This document shows positions 47,501-60,794 of a DNA stretch of 64,000 bases, piece after piece. Under the pieces are notes generated by a model. The model did no database searches, had not been told where the DNA came from, and saw only the letters and a list, made by a program, of their open reading frames with translations. Both the position numbers and the translations under genes were made by a program. Numbering within the stretch: the first letter of the stretch is position 1; every line of letters begins with the position of its first letter. Where the stretch lies: positions 46,206-110,205 of the forward strand of contig NMRA01000562.1 of NCBI GenBank assembly GCA_002633005.1. The letters run 5' to 3'. Origin of the DNA: Phoronis australis. Taxonomy: Eukaryota > Phoronida > Phoronidae.

Positions 47501-49094
47501 TAGCAACAAAATAGAAATAGGCGTTTGTCCGTAAGGCGGAAATCGTACTTCGTTTCATTCGAAACGGATTGCGTAGCAATTTCGTTCCTGTGACGGAGAT
47601 AAATTCCGTTTTCATGACATCAACGACGGAGTTTTTAATTGGGGACAAATTCGTGCTTTCCCACAAATAAATTTGTTTCAGAGGGCAGAGGCTTTTGTTT
47701 GAAAAACTGGTGCAAATATTCTCAGAATGCAGTTTATCGAAGCGCAAAAAGTTTTGGTCACAAGCGGCGCACCATAAAGGGTTTTACTTCAGTATTGCGT
47801 AGCCCATGTTGGTTTTAACAGGATTCAGTAGACTAAGACAAAACTTCTGAATCCCCGATATGAGAAAAAAGACACCCAAATTGCAAAGAGAACTAGTTAG
47901 TACCGAGCCGTGGATGCATCGGAAAGAGAGGGAACACGCCGGCCCAGGGGTGAATGTTGAGACCATAAGCATAGAAATCGATGGATCATTGGTTTAGGAG
48001 CTGATACCAAGAAATACGGGTATGAACTTGAAAAACAACAACATTTGACCAAATCTACACAAGTGTTAGAGCCAGGAAAAGGTTAACACCTGTGTTTTCT
48101 AGATGTGTTCCTATATATAACATACTTCATAATTTGTAATTACTTCTTGCTAACACCTAAACAATGAATGACACAGGTTTTCTTTATTTTCTAAAGAAAA
48201 CCATCACGGAGTTTTCCTTAAGCTATTTGCAAGAAATAACACATCTGGTCAGATAAAATTGCATCTTAACTTGTATCCAGCATTGATCCAAAAGAACGCA
48301 CATAGAGACAGACGTATTGAAGTACTTCGACAACGTCTCAACTTTTTAGCTTGAGACAGCATGCAACGCCACCTCTCGCTCAAATTTGTTACGCTAGGAG
48401 TGCATTCCCATTCCTGTAGTTTTGAAACGTTAAATTAAGACAGCGTAAAGGAACACAAAAAGGATACACGTATAAAACCCTTAAACACTTTTTGAATTGT
48501 GATTGTTTGGTTTTTATGTATTAAGTATCAGTCCACGGATCCACCGACCACTGTACAGCCAACAAGCGGTGGGGGGTCAGCCATTCAGATCCATGTTTAG
48601 TCTAATAAATCACATTAGGGATGAGAGAAATTGGGTGAAGTATGACACCACAAAATTTGGTGGTTTAGGAGATACAAGGGAAGTGTTCTGGGGTGCAAAA
48701 TGAGGCAATTTCTTGATGTGGAATGAGTCATTTTTGACCAAACTTTCTACTCCAGTTTCTGCTTCAAACAGAATCGTTTCTGAACAATTTTAATATCACA
48801 TGATAGGTTCATGACCAATGTCAATAAAAACGGCACCAACACTGAAATATCGGTAACCATGTTAACACTGGAACTGTTTCCGTGGAGGTACATATTTCCT
48901 TCTTGTGAAAAACCAGCAGTAAGCTGTACCCTTATAGCGAAGCTGCCCCCGCGAGAAAACTAAAAATAATAACATGGACATGTAGAAGACTCCATGCCCA
49001 TGGAATTAATACAATAAAAACCTTGCCAGCCTTTCAGGCAGGCTTGGTAATAGGTGTCTGAATTTCACTGTTTTCAGACCGCGTAAGTGTATTT
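44599..49094. other. Intergenic, no gene recognised
   Basis: A long stretch with only random short frames, AT-rich from ~46000 to 48500. A TGTACATGTACATGTACG palindromic run lies near 45418. No repeats matching other parts of the window were noticed. Confidence 0.5.
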
Positions 49095-49107
49095 NNNNNN
49101 NNNNNNN
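49095..49107. other. Assembly gap (13 N)
   Basis: Thirteen consecutive N. The composition and strand character on the two sides differ somewhat, so true distance and adjacency are uncertain. Confidence 0.98.
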
Positions 49108-50113
49108 TACAACAATTAAAAGAATTGGTTTGCTTAAATGTTTTTAATTAATTTTAAGGACACTAGCATTTCCCACTAAAATATGAAATTATACTAAATT
49201 TGTTCATCCAACTCGTCTGAATACCAAACTAAAGCTTACAATGCGTTAGTTGAATGCTAGCTGACCTAAAGTGCGGGTTTGCGAATTTATCTATTTATCT
49301 GGCACTGCCAGTCGCATCGAATGTGGTATTTCTACAAATTGCGGAGAGAAACAACTTTGGAAACTCTTGGGAAATGCACAAGGAAAAGAGCGTGACATTT
49401 GAGCACATTATAAGAGTAAGTGGAGCTGATGTGGAGGTAAAACGTGTCCTCCTGAGAAGTAGTCTGTCTCAGTGTCTGCCTCGGAGGCAGCTGTGCAGCA
49501 GGAGCTACATAATCTACCGTGTTAGATTCACTTGCCCGAATCATCGTTACAACACTCGAGATATATTGGCGTCGCCAAAGACACTGAGTACATCCACTGC
49601 ACACTAGAGGAGAAATCTGATTAGAGGTCTGAAAAATGACCAAAGACGTTAAGTCAAGGTTCAACGTCCTGCTTCGTGTGAGCTCAGGTAGGAATTACTA
49701 AACTCCAGGGTCTGACCCTGAGGATTATTTAGAAGCACGTCATTCAGGCAAAAATACTTTTATTGACACTGTGATTGCTTATAACTTGGGCCTTATTGCT
49801 TAATCATATCTTATTCAAATGTGTTGATGTTTATGCAATTGCATGTATACATTGGTATAGAAAATAGGTAGTCATCATAACTTTTCATAACAACCACCAA
49901 ATGTGTAACATGACTTCTGCCCATGAACTACTTTTAGAGAGTAAGGAGTATGTTATGTCTGCCAATAAATTTCTGCGATTGTGAAGTTAATTAAACATGC
50001 TAAAGCCGTCAAAAATTTTGGTGCCTTCACTTTAACTTGGTATTCATATTTTCAGAGCGGAAATGGCCACATTAAATTTAATATGTTTAATTTTTTCATT
50101 AATACAATTTTAG

Positions 50114-50380
50114 GAATCAGGAAAGGCTTATGCTGAGGAAGTGGCTTCTGCTGAAGTTGGAGACCTGCCGATTATTAGTAAAGAATGGGTATGGAAAAGT
50201 TCACAACCAGCAAGAAGGTACCCTTCTGGACAACTAAGTGAGGGGTCTAGAGAGAGGCCGAAAAGTCTACTCCCAGAAGATATGTCAAAAAGAATTTGTA
50301 GCTTGAGGAACGAGTCGGGGAAAAAGTATTTGCCAAAGATTACTGGCTTATGCCACAACAGGTCCAATGTAATTTGTTGA
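50114..50380 (+). CDS. Possible terminal exon with BRCT-like end
   Basis: After a TACAATTTTAG acceptor the frame runs open to TGA at 50378-50380. It encodes SGKAYAEEVASAEVGDLPII, then SKEWVWKSSQ, followed by a basic tail. The pattern of a helix, a short hydrophobic strand, then S-x-E-W-x-W-x-S resembles the last strand and helix of a BRCT domain (usually I-V-S-P-E-W-x-x-x-S). Downstream DNA to ~52000 is T-rich and lacks transposon signs, as a long 3' UTR would be. No upstream exon with the first half of a BRCT domain was found. Confidence 0.35.
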   Translation, partial: ESGKAYAEEVASAEVGDLPIISKEWVWKSSQPARRYPSGQLSEGSRERPKSLLPEDMSKRICSLRNESGKKYLPKITGLCHNRSNVIC

Positions 50381-52339
50381 GATAGGCCACTCTCAGCAAA
50401 TGTGGGGAAAGGAAGTGGAGTATGCATTGAAAGAGGCAATCTGATGTAGCATTGTAAAAATTCAAAGGGAGGAAACAGTACAGTGGCTGGACCTGTAAAT
50501 ACTCTGGCTGGTCTGCTAAATCCAGTGGGGGCATTATTGTGTCAGCACAGCTGTGTAGGGTACTGTAGGCTTGTGTGTTGTTGCAAGCTTTGTTTGCACC
50601 AGAACTGCTTGTGTGAACAGCAGAAATCTAAAATTTACCTAGACTGAATTTTTGTCCAGGCACGGATCATGATCCTGGGCCACATGGTAATGGTACATTG
50701 TTTATTTTGTTTAGCCACTGGATTTTTTGGTCTGACGAGATTTCTCGGTGTGGCCATCACATTTATATGATTTCTGACCACTGTACTGTTTCTTTTCCTT
50801 GAAGATGCGTAATTGATCTGAATTTATGTTTCCGCATTTTATTTACCATTATAGATTTTTGTTTGTAAATGGGTATATATTGCTGAAATTTGAGCCCCTG
50901 TTGCAGTTAGGCTGGTTTTGTTAACTTATCTTTCTGCCTGGGTTGTAAACCTTCTGTCCATGAGGTAATAAGTTTTGATTTAAACCATTTACCTCTATAA
51001 ACTTTGCTCAGTTTGTTCCTTATCCAGATGGCAAATGATTTCTGGAATTGTAGCAGATTGACAGTTTGCTATTCCTTGAGACCATGCTGTGTGTATAAAA
51101 TCACAAACTATTAAACTGGTCTCTAGCAATTGCATATTGCCAGATCTTTCAAAGTTCTGAAATTGCTCAAAAGTGACCTGGAAGTAATACCTATTTCATG
51201 ATGGTAAAATGTCTAAATCAAAAGTTGTTTTATGTGATTTTAGGCGAGTTTATGTCCACTTCAAATGATTTTTTGCTGCAGTACTGAAAAGTATTGGCAC
51301 ATTAGCTCTGGTGGCTCCTTGTTTTTTGGCGAATTGACCATTTTATGGTTCCCATGGGTAATTTTGTTACTGTTCTAGTATGTATGTACAACTGTAATCG
51401 TAGGGCAATTGTAATGCAAACCATGTTGCAAAAGTACTTTTTTCATGACCATTCATTGTAAAATGCTGGCTAATTGGAACCGACAAGCCAATTTTTCATT
51501 TTGTGTTGGTTTGTTTTGATAAGAACATTGATGTGGTAAATACAGCTACCTCAAGTTAGTGAAGAAGAGATTTCCAGTGTTGTCAGCGACATTTCGAAAT
51601 CACTTTTTTCGCAGTGAGACTGTACATCACCTTAAATGTAATTCCCTGACTTTATGGACTTTGTGTGGTTGACTCTGTCCTGTAGCAATTGGAGTGTTGA
51701 AAAGATGTAGAAGGCAATTTTTATTAGAGTCATAACATTTGCACTTTTGACTGTATAGTTATCTTTGCATTGTATTACGAAAACATATTTTGTAGTACAC
51801 AAGTCTCTTGTTGGAATTTTATATTTTTTCACAAGGAATATTTTCAACTTAGATGACTTGTATGTGAGGTAGGCAATTTTCAAATAAGATAATGAATGAA
51901 ACTGTCAAACATTGTTTTATTTTTGGATGTGTGATCTTCCAATAAGTGATTACTTTTATAAAACCTGTGCAGAATTTGATTTTTACTCTTCATTTAAAGG
52001 AAAATAAATCCATAAACCTGCATTGTCTAGAAATTTTACTCAAACTACATATTACAGGGTTGGGGATTGGAATCTTAATACAACGGAGTCTGAACCCGTA
52101 CCATGAGCAATATAACACAATACACGGGTATAAAAATTTGGTGTTTAGGTTCCACGGAAAGGATTCTTGTGCGCTGTAATAGTTACTAAGGTGCGTGGTC
52201 ATTGTTTGTGGATACTTTGGGATTCCTCTTCTGTGGTCATTCTCGGGAAACCTGGTCGCATAGAGAACAATAGATTAGCATCTTCATTGTTCCCGTTGTT
52301 ATAATAAAGATATAATGACGAGCACTTATCGGCAACGGT
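50381..52339. other. Possible 3' UTR and dispersed repeat
   Basis: T-rich, no reading frames of note. 51020-51290 is a copy of the dispersed repeat also seen at 3930-4190, 14950-15055 and (reverse) 16040-16265, with TGACAGTTTGCTATTCCTTG and TTTCATGATGGTAAAAT cores. Confidence 0.45.
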
Positions 52340-52425
52340 CTGATGTACGCAAGGTTCTATATCCATGCGACCTGTGTTGTTATATCAAACAATGACACAA
52401 CAAAGGAATACAATGATAGGACCAA
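52340..52425. repeat. Dispersed ~85-bp repeat
   Basis: It matches 1350-1440: CAAGGT, TATATCC, TTGTTATAT and GACACAACAAAGGAA in the same order. Confidence 0.5.
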
Positions 52426-54089
52426 TGGGCGAAAAACATGCGACGAGTGAAGAAATACCTACGAGGAAATTGCAAGGTATAACAACTGTAAATCAAAATA
52501 ACCTACATTTGTCGAGTTCATGTCTAACCCTGTTCACTGTGGAGGACATAATCGGCTTTTTACAAAATGGAGCCATGTATGGTATTTAGGGGTACTATAG
52601 CCCTAAGTGGTAAGTAGTAAAACGTTCAAAACATTCAGGAGGAACTAACTTGTTGCGAAATATAGAAGAACATGAAGGACAATCGGATTTTACGGTGCTC
52701 ACGCATCGATCTCAGATATATGAAAATTTCTCATTTTAGTACATTTGAGGTGCCAAAATGTATAACTAATAAACTGGCTGACAAAGTTTTTATTTTATGC
52801 AATGAAAGTAACACGTTTTATCAACATTTTGGCTAAGTTTCATTCTCATAGCAGTGGGGCAGATTTGGTACAGCAGTGTATTGAACACAACCTCAAAATG
52901 GCATAACGGGGGCAGTGTACTAAAACTACCAAATAAGGATGGTAAATCGGAATCGTGTTTCAAGACATCTGTGTAACAATCCATAGGCACCACTAAACAA
53001 TGCCAACTCAATAATAAATCAATAGCTTTCATTCAAGGGGAAATATAAACAGTTAAAACTGGACAGTTTTTATACCGTGAAAACATGGCTGCGAAGCCGT
53101 AAAATGTGTTTGAGCCTATAACTTTGGAAAAACGCAATATTTTGAGGAAATATTTTACCGCTGTTTCTAGATCCCATAGGACTACCTATGTGCCAAATTT
53201 GGTGAAAATTGACTGACCCCCACCTTGCCGCTGGATGGCTGGTGCTCTCGTGGACTAGTACTTAAGAGAAGTCGACGAAAAATATCAGGGATTTACTCGA
53301 CATTCAGCAACGTTTTTGATAACTGTGTTGGGTATATTATATTTAAAAATCGGTACACTAAATTAACAGTAGAATTTAAATGAAGTGCACTTAGACATTG
53401 ACTCGTTTTCACGTTGATAGACAGTGACTAAACACACAATTAAATAGCCATGTTTAATAGTCAGTGAATACATGTCTGGATTTTCTGCTGAGGGTAAAGT
53501 AACATTCTCTTAGGCCAGTCCTCCAAGTTCGCAAATTTTCGTGTACGACTCATTACTATATGCACTACGACTGTCGTGAAAGTCCTCATAGGCTGTGCGA
53601 GTTTATAGCGCAAACAAATCCGTGTCGGAGCACATGCATAAACATTTCTATCACACACAATATGTCCAAACAAAATTAGTGGGAAGAACCACTGAGATTT
53701 CGAATATTCATTAAAGGGATAGCTGCAGTCACCACTCAGCTCACGCGCAACTCACCTGTCATGCATCTGCCTCGTGCTCTCTTTGTACATAAATGTGGAC
53801 TACATGCACGTTTCGACTGAGCAGCTTTTGAACTAATCGTTTGATCACATCTCTTTTTATGGTCGACCCGATCTGTATGCTAACAAAAATACGCCGAACT
53901 ACCCTCCAGCTGTAGTCGTCGGCATAATGATATTTATTACCGACACGTGTCATTGCGTTGCTGGCATGCCTTACATTGTACATGTATTTCCTCATTCGCG
54001 GCAGAAATCATTGAAGTGTATCTTTTATATTGTTTTATAGTTTATTTCTTTAGAAGGCATGCAGTTTCTTAATACGTCATTCAATAAAA
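52426..54089. other. Intergenic, no gene recognised
   Basis: Short random frames only. Confidence 0.5.
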
Positions 54090-54203
54090 GATAAATACAC
54101 AAAACGTACCGAGAGTGGCGTACATGAAGTAATATCCCACTCGACCTTATTCCGCGTATCGACCGAGACCGGTACGCCAATCGACGTACGCTTTGTGTTT
54201 ATC
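54090..54203. repeat. 114-bp foldback element
   Basis: The left arm GATAAATACACAAAACGTAC and right arm GTACGCTTTGTGTTTATC are inverse copies. Inside, GTGGCGTAC and GTACGCCAAT form a second inverted pair. Confidence 0.7.
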
Positions 54204-55994
54204 CTATGCGCTTCGAATTCCCAAATTTCTTACATTTTTCAGTAGATTTTTCAAATACTTCATCTAGACTGTTCACATGGCGGATCACAACCTATATGTA
54301 TGTACTTGCTTGTTAGGTTTCTCTTGTAAAGGAGACAGTTTTAAAAGTAACGATTTATTTCTTGAAAAGAGGACGCAAAGATGAAAACAACGGCAACTGA
54401 GCAGTGAACTTGTAACATCTCCTGGAAATAGCTAAAAACAACAATATTTGACAAGTGAGAGACAGATTATTTCGTTGTCCGCTTTGCTTGAAAGAGCTAG
54501 TCCTCATCAGCCTCAGCCCCAAACGCTGATCGGTTTAGCCATTTGAGGGTTGGTGACCAGACATCCCTTCTGCGCCCTGATTGGACATAGGCAACGTTTA
54601 CTGTTCAGAAAAGCGACACAAGAAACTTCCAAATACTTGAATCTCGGAATATTAAAATGCCAGTTCTTGAAGATTCTTTTCCTTACTTCTTCGATGTTAT
54701 AAATTTGAGTATTTTTTCACTGAGAAACTAAACAAGATCCTCACGCAGATTTTACTTCAGTATTCTCACAGGCGACGTTGTTGCTTGCCATTCGTGATTC
54801 GGAATCAGAAGACACGATTTTTCTTGTTGGTTGAAAGGTACTTGAGTACTTATTGTCAGTGTGTTTTATTGAAAACACCATAGAAATTGTCCCTCTTTTG
54901 AATTCAAATACATCAAATTTTCAATGACCTAATTCTCAATTGCTGCATAAATACCGGTCACTTTCATTTTTTGTATTGTATTACAGCAAATTTCAGAGGT
55001 ATTACAACTTAATGTAATTTGTCATATTCCGGTGATTTCCGTGAAAATATGTCAGAATTTTGACAAGTAAATTTCTCATCATCAAATTTTAAACGGCTAA
55101 ACCTATCAGCGCCATCTTGAGTCTTGGGGACGAGGCTGAAGTTCCGTATAATTACAGCTTTGTGTTGCCCAAAATAATCATCTCGAGTATAAAGATTTGA
55201 AATAATTCGCTTTGGAAAATCGGTGCATAACAAGTTTTCTCTGTCTTTCCAGAAGCTGTGTGAACTTCATCTCGTATTCTAGGTCCTTTAGACAATCTGA
55301 AATCAAAAATATCCAGACACAGGCAAACAGAAAGTTATGAATAACAAAAAAAACTTAGACGCAGTGGTTCATATCACAGCGTTTCCATATTCCTCATTGT
55401 CACCATCAAGTATAATACAGTCAGTGCACAGATGCAATAACACATGTAAAAATACATAATCTATTACTTCACACCACAATGGCTAATAGGGTACCGAACA
55501 CCCAAACTTTACCACGAGTCTGGGAGACGTCAACTGTACTATCAGGTTTTCTGTCTGTCACATGTTTCGCTGTCTTTTTCTAATCGTGACTGACTCCGGC
55601 CAAGCGCCTTTGGCAGATGCCACACTTGTATAATGGCGTCTGGAAATTATTGGGAAGGGTTTAGCTCCGGAAGCTGAATGTTAGCGCTGTTAATTCAAAC
55701 ACGTGCTGCTGAAGGTAATATCTATTAAAATTTACGGGCTGTTTGTTAGGACTTGATGTAGAGACAAGGTACATGTAATTACATGTGTGTAGACCAGTAG
55801 CAGTGCTTGAAAGGGTGCCTATAACACAATCTTATTTAACCACTGCAGTAGGCTGGTGGTGCACTCAAACTTTCCCTTCATGTGAACACCACATATGCAT
55901 TACAAAAATTGCGACGTGTAACAGAACACTTGAAACGCCTCGAGGGTTTCATAAGCCTCGAATTGCAAATGCAACCGTGTAATAACCCGTTTAG
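54204..55994. other. Intergenic, no gene recognised
   Basis: Short random frames only. Confidence 0.5.
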
Positions 55995-56085
55995 TTATCT
56001 CACTTGGCGGGAAACCGAGGCCGGTTCGGAACCCGGGCCTCAAGAGTTTCGGGTCGCCGATTTTACCACTTCACCATTCAGCGGC
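55995..56085 (-). repeat. tRNA-like sequence, possible SINE head
   Basis: On the minus strand there is an A-box-like TGGTGAAGTGG (56076-56066) and, 32 bases later, a B-box-like GGTTCCGAACC (56033-56023) with one base too many in the loop, enclosed by a GAGGCC/GGCCTC stem. Spacing fits a tRNA gene, but no acceptor stem pairs. A tRNA-derived SINE head or pseudogene is likelier than a functional tRNA. Confidence 0.3.
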
Positions 56086-56334
56086 TGACGTCATCGAGCG
56101 TGAAAATAGAATACTTACATGTAAATGAGCACGCTCAATAATCCCATGTTCAACAAAGGGCATTGTATTCACATTTATACGCTATGAAAAATAAGACGCA
56201 TATTATCCATAAAAACGATATCTTAATTCAGTGAAATTTTTCTCTCATGCTATCTCACTTGTAAATCACCGATCTCCAATTTGAATGCGGGTATCGTGTT
56301 GTCGGGATCCTTTGACTTGAGAATTATACTCAGT

Positions 56335-56422
56335 TACCAATGGTAACCTACTTTAGCAGACAATAGTTTCCCGGCCGAAGTTTAGCGTGATCAAATGCGT
56401 TTTAAGCTAAAGTAGTTGGTAA
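56335..56422. repeat. 88-bp foldback
   Basis: TACCAATGGTAACCTACTTT then AGC on the left pairs with GCTAAAGTAGTTGGTA on the right. Confidence 0.6.
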
Positions 56423-56505
56423 ACTTTAATTTATTAATTTACTTTATTTCTATTTTATGGAAATTTTCAATTGATTTAGAATAAAAACATTATTTGATAA
56501 AATAA

Positions 56506-56578
56506 CTCGGGGATTTTGTGGAATTATCACCCTCGGGACTAACGTCCCCCGGACGATAATTCTTCAAAATCCACTCGG
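56506..56578. repeat. 73-bp foldback
   Basis: The left arm GGATTTTGTGGAATTATC pairs with the right arm GATAATTCTTCAAAATCC around a CTCGGGACTAACGTCCCC loop, itself partly palindromic. Confidence 0.65.
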
Positions 56579-58132
56579 GCTCTAGATAACGGGGGATAAT
56601 GACTTCGCCATGTAGTAACCTATATTTAAATTGGCACATATGTTGAACAACAAAGAACAGCATCAGCTGAATCACAAACCTGAGATATCCACTTCTGGCA
56701 CCAGTGGTAGATGAAGATTATGCTACCACAGGTACCTGAGAAAAAATCCGGCTTGGTTTTCACAGACAAAATGTGGCTTTTTAAAACGGTTTAGCATGTA
56801 ACTTAGACGTTGATTTTTTGATCTGACCACGAAAACTCGAGAATACGAAAATATAGTTTCATGAAAGACACGTGTAACTTCATTTCTCAGCATTTCTAGC
56901 GATGTGGAAAATAATTAAATTGCATAGAATTACGAAAATTAGTATATAATTACAGTGTTCTGTTTATATTTAGAATAAGTTTTCATGCTGGAACAGCTTT
57001 ATTTTACTCGCAAAATAAAAATATTTGGAGTCTATGAGTTATGTTTGTCTCTCTTTGTAAAGGAAGATGGTACTTTGTGTGGTAGAATTGACAATGTCAT
57101 TTTAAACACTGGTTTGAGTGCCTGTGAAAGTTCACAAATTTGATGGGCTTCGTGGTACATTTTTGCGTTACCTCATCCAAAATTGAAGACGTCTAACGTT
57201 TGCACATAATTTCGCTATTCACATATTTTACTACAGCCTAGCTGTTTTAAACATCTTCAACATCTTTTCTTTACAGGGCTAGCCGTTGCCCGAGCCATTG
57301 GGCATTTATACTAAAAACTCCGCCATTTAAAGAACCATGCCTGTGAAGTTGAAGGCTTGTCGATCTTTGAAAATATACCACAGACAGAAGTAGCACAACG
57401 TCGCAAGATAGCTGAAGAAAGAAGAAATGCAACACATAGCACCGATTTTGCCCTTCATTAGCTACACTGCTTAAAGATGTTTTCTCAAGACTATGGGTTC
57501 TTGGAAATATTGAGAACCAGTCCGCCAGATGTCACTGTAGTTAGAGCGCCCTCACTCTTTGTTGTCTTCAATTTACATGTACTCTAGATGGTATTCAATA
57601 GTCTTTACAAACCAGGGCCTGAAAAATCAGGTCGAGTCAGACCTTTGCTTTCCCGTTCCATTTCACAACCACGATAAAATCACGTCTGAACATTTTTGGG
57701 TGTGTAATATTTGACCCATTCGATGCATTAAAGTTTAGACTTTGTCCGTCAAAATGCATAATCATTTAATCGAAAAAGCTCCTGTTGCGAATGTATCGTT
57801 TACTTTCAAGGACTTGTACTTATGCCGTCGTTTAGCCCTTTATTTAATTGATAAGTACACCGTCCGAAGTATTAATTTCCCAAGCTCGATCTTTACTTCA
57901 AACCAGCGTTCAAAATACACACTGCCACGGTGGCCTGGGGCCAGTGGGTTTGCGGCCAGTCCAGTAAACTTTCTCATATAGGCCCTACTTGGATGTTCAA
58001 GTAACTGGCCCGGCAGTCCAGCACATTTATTCCCTGAAGCTAATTGCTTTACATTGCAGAATTGTTTAAACTGGACAAGAACGATGCACTCGCTAGATGG
58101 TTGCGCTATGCAGTTCAAAATGCCTTCCTCGT
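56579..58132. other. Intergenic, no gene recognised
   Basis: Short random frames only. Confidence 0.5.
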
Positions 58133-58268
58133 GTTAAGTAACGGTGGAACCTCGCTTAAAGGCTGGACATCACTAGATTACGTGATATATTGCCGTGTAT
58201 TTTAAAAGAGAACATGTGGCTTTGACTGGATCTTAGCTAGGCTCAGCGTAGGTCCTAGCGTTACTGAG
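58133..58268. mobile_element. 136-bp MITE, copy 2 (reverse orientation)
   Basis: Its reverse complement aligns end to end with 32898-33036, sharing CAGTAACGCTAGGACCT at one end, TTTTAAAATACACGGCAA inside and the AGCGAGGT block near the other end. By eye, similarity is 75-80 percent. Confidence 0.8.
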
Positions 58269-59404
58269 CTCACGTCTGGTTACGTTACAAATGGGCTTGT
58301 GCTGAGGTCCGTCAGAATTGATTGCACCAGAATCAAACTACGCACTCGTTAAGGGCGCTAAGTCGACAGCACTGAGACCTTTATCACCAGTCAGCGAGGG
58401 CGAAACCTGAATAGAAGGTTGATCTGTCATTCTATTATTATCGCACGTAATCAGCCATGAACAGAATCACTCCTGGATCTGACTAAACACTCTTGCATCC
58501 ATTGCACCATCAAGAAATATATTGTCAGTTGAAGTATCATATTTCTAAAATATATGAACATGAAGATTAAACAAGTTGCACGCGTTCTCTGTTGTTTTTT
58601 CCTTAGGTTAGTTTTGGTTGTGTAAACAACAATATCATGCCTACCGCATCTGCCAAGGATACCGAAACAACACTCCCCAAACAGTACCAGTTACTGTAGG
58701 AAAGAGTTCTATTTATAGGTTTATTTTTCGTTTAAAGATCATTCTTAACTGATTTTTATACTGGAAAACTCTGGCAATATCTCCCAACGCCGTGCGACCA
58801 GTAACCCTCGCCTTATGTATCATTTGCATCCGACACATTCACACTCTATACTTACAGCTCTCACTTGCTACCTTAATCTTACGTTACCAAACAACGCCTC
58901 TGGAAAATTCCTGCTTAGTATCACCTATTCGAAACGCAGTGACTCTATTTAAGAGTACATTAAATGCAATCCATTACATGCTTGTACATGTAAGTCACTG
59001 TAATACATTACTACAGTACGTTGTATACTGTAACACTCTTTAACAAGCCCACAAAGAGACGGCCTCTTCTTTGAGCAACTAGAACAAATGTGAAGTTGCG
59101 AGACCTGAGAGTTCTGGGAGAGCGGTACTTTCATCTGAGACCGTCATTTTCTAAATTCGGCGCAAAATACAGATTTCCGCTAGTCTCGAGGCTGAATATA
59201 AGCCAGAATCTTGCCAACAAGGGCAAACATCGACTTGATACAGGACCACACTGTAACACGCGTGTAGGACTTTCAAATCCAAGAACGAGACTGTTTAATA
59301 TGGAATATATACGTCACTGAATAAACAAGGTGGAGTTCGGTTCAAAGTGTCGACTGCTTAGGATGAGAGTTTGTGTGAAGTTGCTAACCAGATGAGATCT
59401 TGTG
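58269..59404. other. Intergenic, no gene recognised
   Basis: Short random frames only. Confidence 0.5.
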
Positions 59405-59688
59405 CAGTGGCGGATCTAGGATACCATAAGGGAGGGGGCAACATGTTGCCTCGGAGAATTGGGTAAAGTGCAATTGTTTGCACAAACGGTCCATAAGTTG
59501 GGAGCTGTCGATGTGCACCTAGTGATCCCAAACGCCGGAGGACTAAAAAAGAACGGGAACTCGGTTCTGAAGCGCTGGGCCCCCCGTTGCCCCGTCCCTA
59601 GTTGGTGAACTCGATATTTCTTCACATGCTGTTGCTCTTTAATTTTGCATGCACCAGCCAAGGGGGGGGGGGCCTAAATTCGCCTATG
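59405..59688. mobile_element. hAT-like non-autonomous element
   Basis: It starts CAGTGGCGGATCTAGG. A long G-run (59662-59673) and a degraded inverse end (CCTAAATTCGCCTATG) lie ~270 bp later. Flanks share TTGTG on both sides, possibly part of a decayed 8-bp target duplication. Related ends are at 22576-22587 and 31430-31441. Confidence 0.5.
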
Positions 59689-60716
59689 TTGTGAGAGGGC
59701 TTGAGAGGGTGGTTCCCCTCAATCTTCAGTGCCATCTTCCCTTTGAAGTAGGCGTGACCTGAGATGCTAGGAATTTAATTTTGTAAGCAGTCCAGCACAC
59801 TGATTTAATTAGAATACAAAGAACTTCCTGGATGGATCAACAGCTACATTTTGTTATCAAATATAGACCCCCAACAGTTTTGTCTCTGACCATGAACAGG
59901 GCCAGACTGGTGAACAAACTGCATCATTAAGAAAAGGCATGGCAATAAGTACTGTCTAAAAATATTCACTGTAGCAAAGACTAATGGTCCTCTGTTTTCA
60001 GTGTTTCCAACAAGTTTCAGCATTTCAAGTTGAAGCAGAATTAACACCGGCAGATATCACGGAATTACCTAGAAAAATTGTATACAAGAAACTGGTTGAT
60101 TATTATAATTGAACATAAAAACAATGCCGAAATCCTAAAATTAGTGTAAGTTAATTACACGCAAAATTAAATATTTGTTATGCTACCCTAAAATTATATC
60201 CAACTTAAGAGTATTAACTTTCAATAAAATTACGTAGTCTGTTTGAATTTGCCGAGACTGGAAACACTTTCTTTCATTATTGCTGGATTCGAAGAAGTTC
60301 TGAACTGAAGGTTAACTAACCTCTGACCTTTCTCTTGTATTCAATTGCTTCTGTGTTAAGACTTTCAGGTAAATAAGGGCTGCAAAAATTTATAAACAGA
60401 ATTACATAGATAGGGCATGTTTCCACACCAATAGTCACCAAAATTAGGTCCACTAGCAAAGATATCAACAAACTTTGATAAAATACAGTGATTCTGTTTT
60501 GAATGAGTCTTCACAAAGGGCGGGTCCGGGGTGGGGTGCAGGACCCCATGTTCCGTGGCCATAACTGGTTTTCAAAATGCGGGATCCGTGTACTACTATA
60601 CTATATCTGCCCTAAATTAAGCAGATAAGCAATACCACATAGGTTTTCTTCTTGTCACGCATTTTAACGGTGTCAGTGATTCAATGCATATTGTTATCAT
60701 CGCAGCAGTGTATAAC

Positions 60717-60773
60717 AAAAATATTCAACTATCTATAAAGTTCCCGATGGAACGTTTTCAGTTGAATATTTTT
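60717..60773. repeat. 57-bp hairpin
   Basis: AAAAATATTCAACT pairs perfectly with AGTTGAATATTTTT. It lies ~20 bp before the left boundary of the CYP segmental duplicate. Confidence 0.65.
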
Positions 60774-60794
60774 AGCTTGCTCTCTACACATGTC

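Noticed and set aside
47131-47747. Two overlapping minus-strand frames of 116 and 118 codons
   Set aside because: AT-rich region, no splice-flanked structure, no recognisable motif, amino-acid content as expected by chance.
49332-49664. 110-codon minus-strand frame and overlapping 117-codon plus-strand frame
   Set aside because: Neither has domain features; only a possible donor (GAGTAAGT near 49413) was seen, too little to call an exon.
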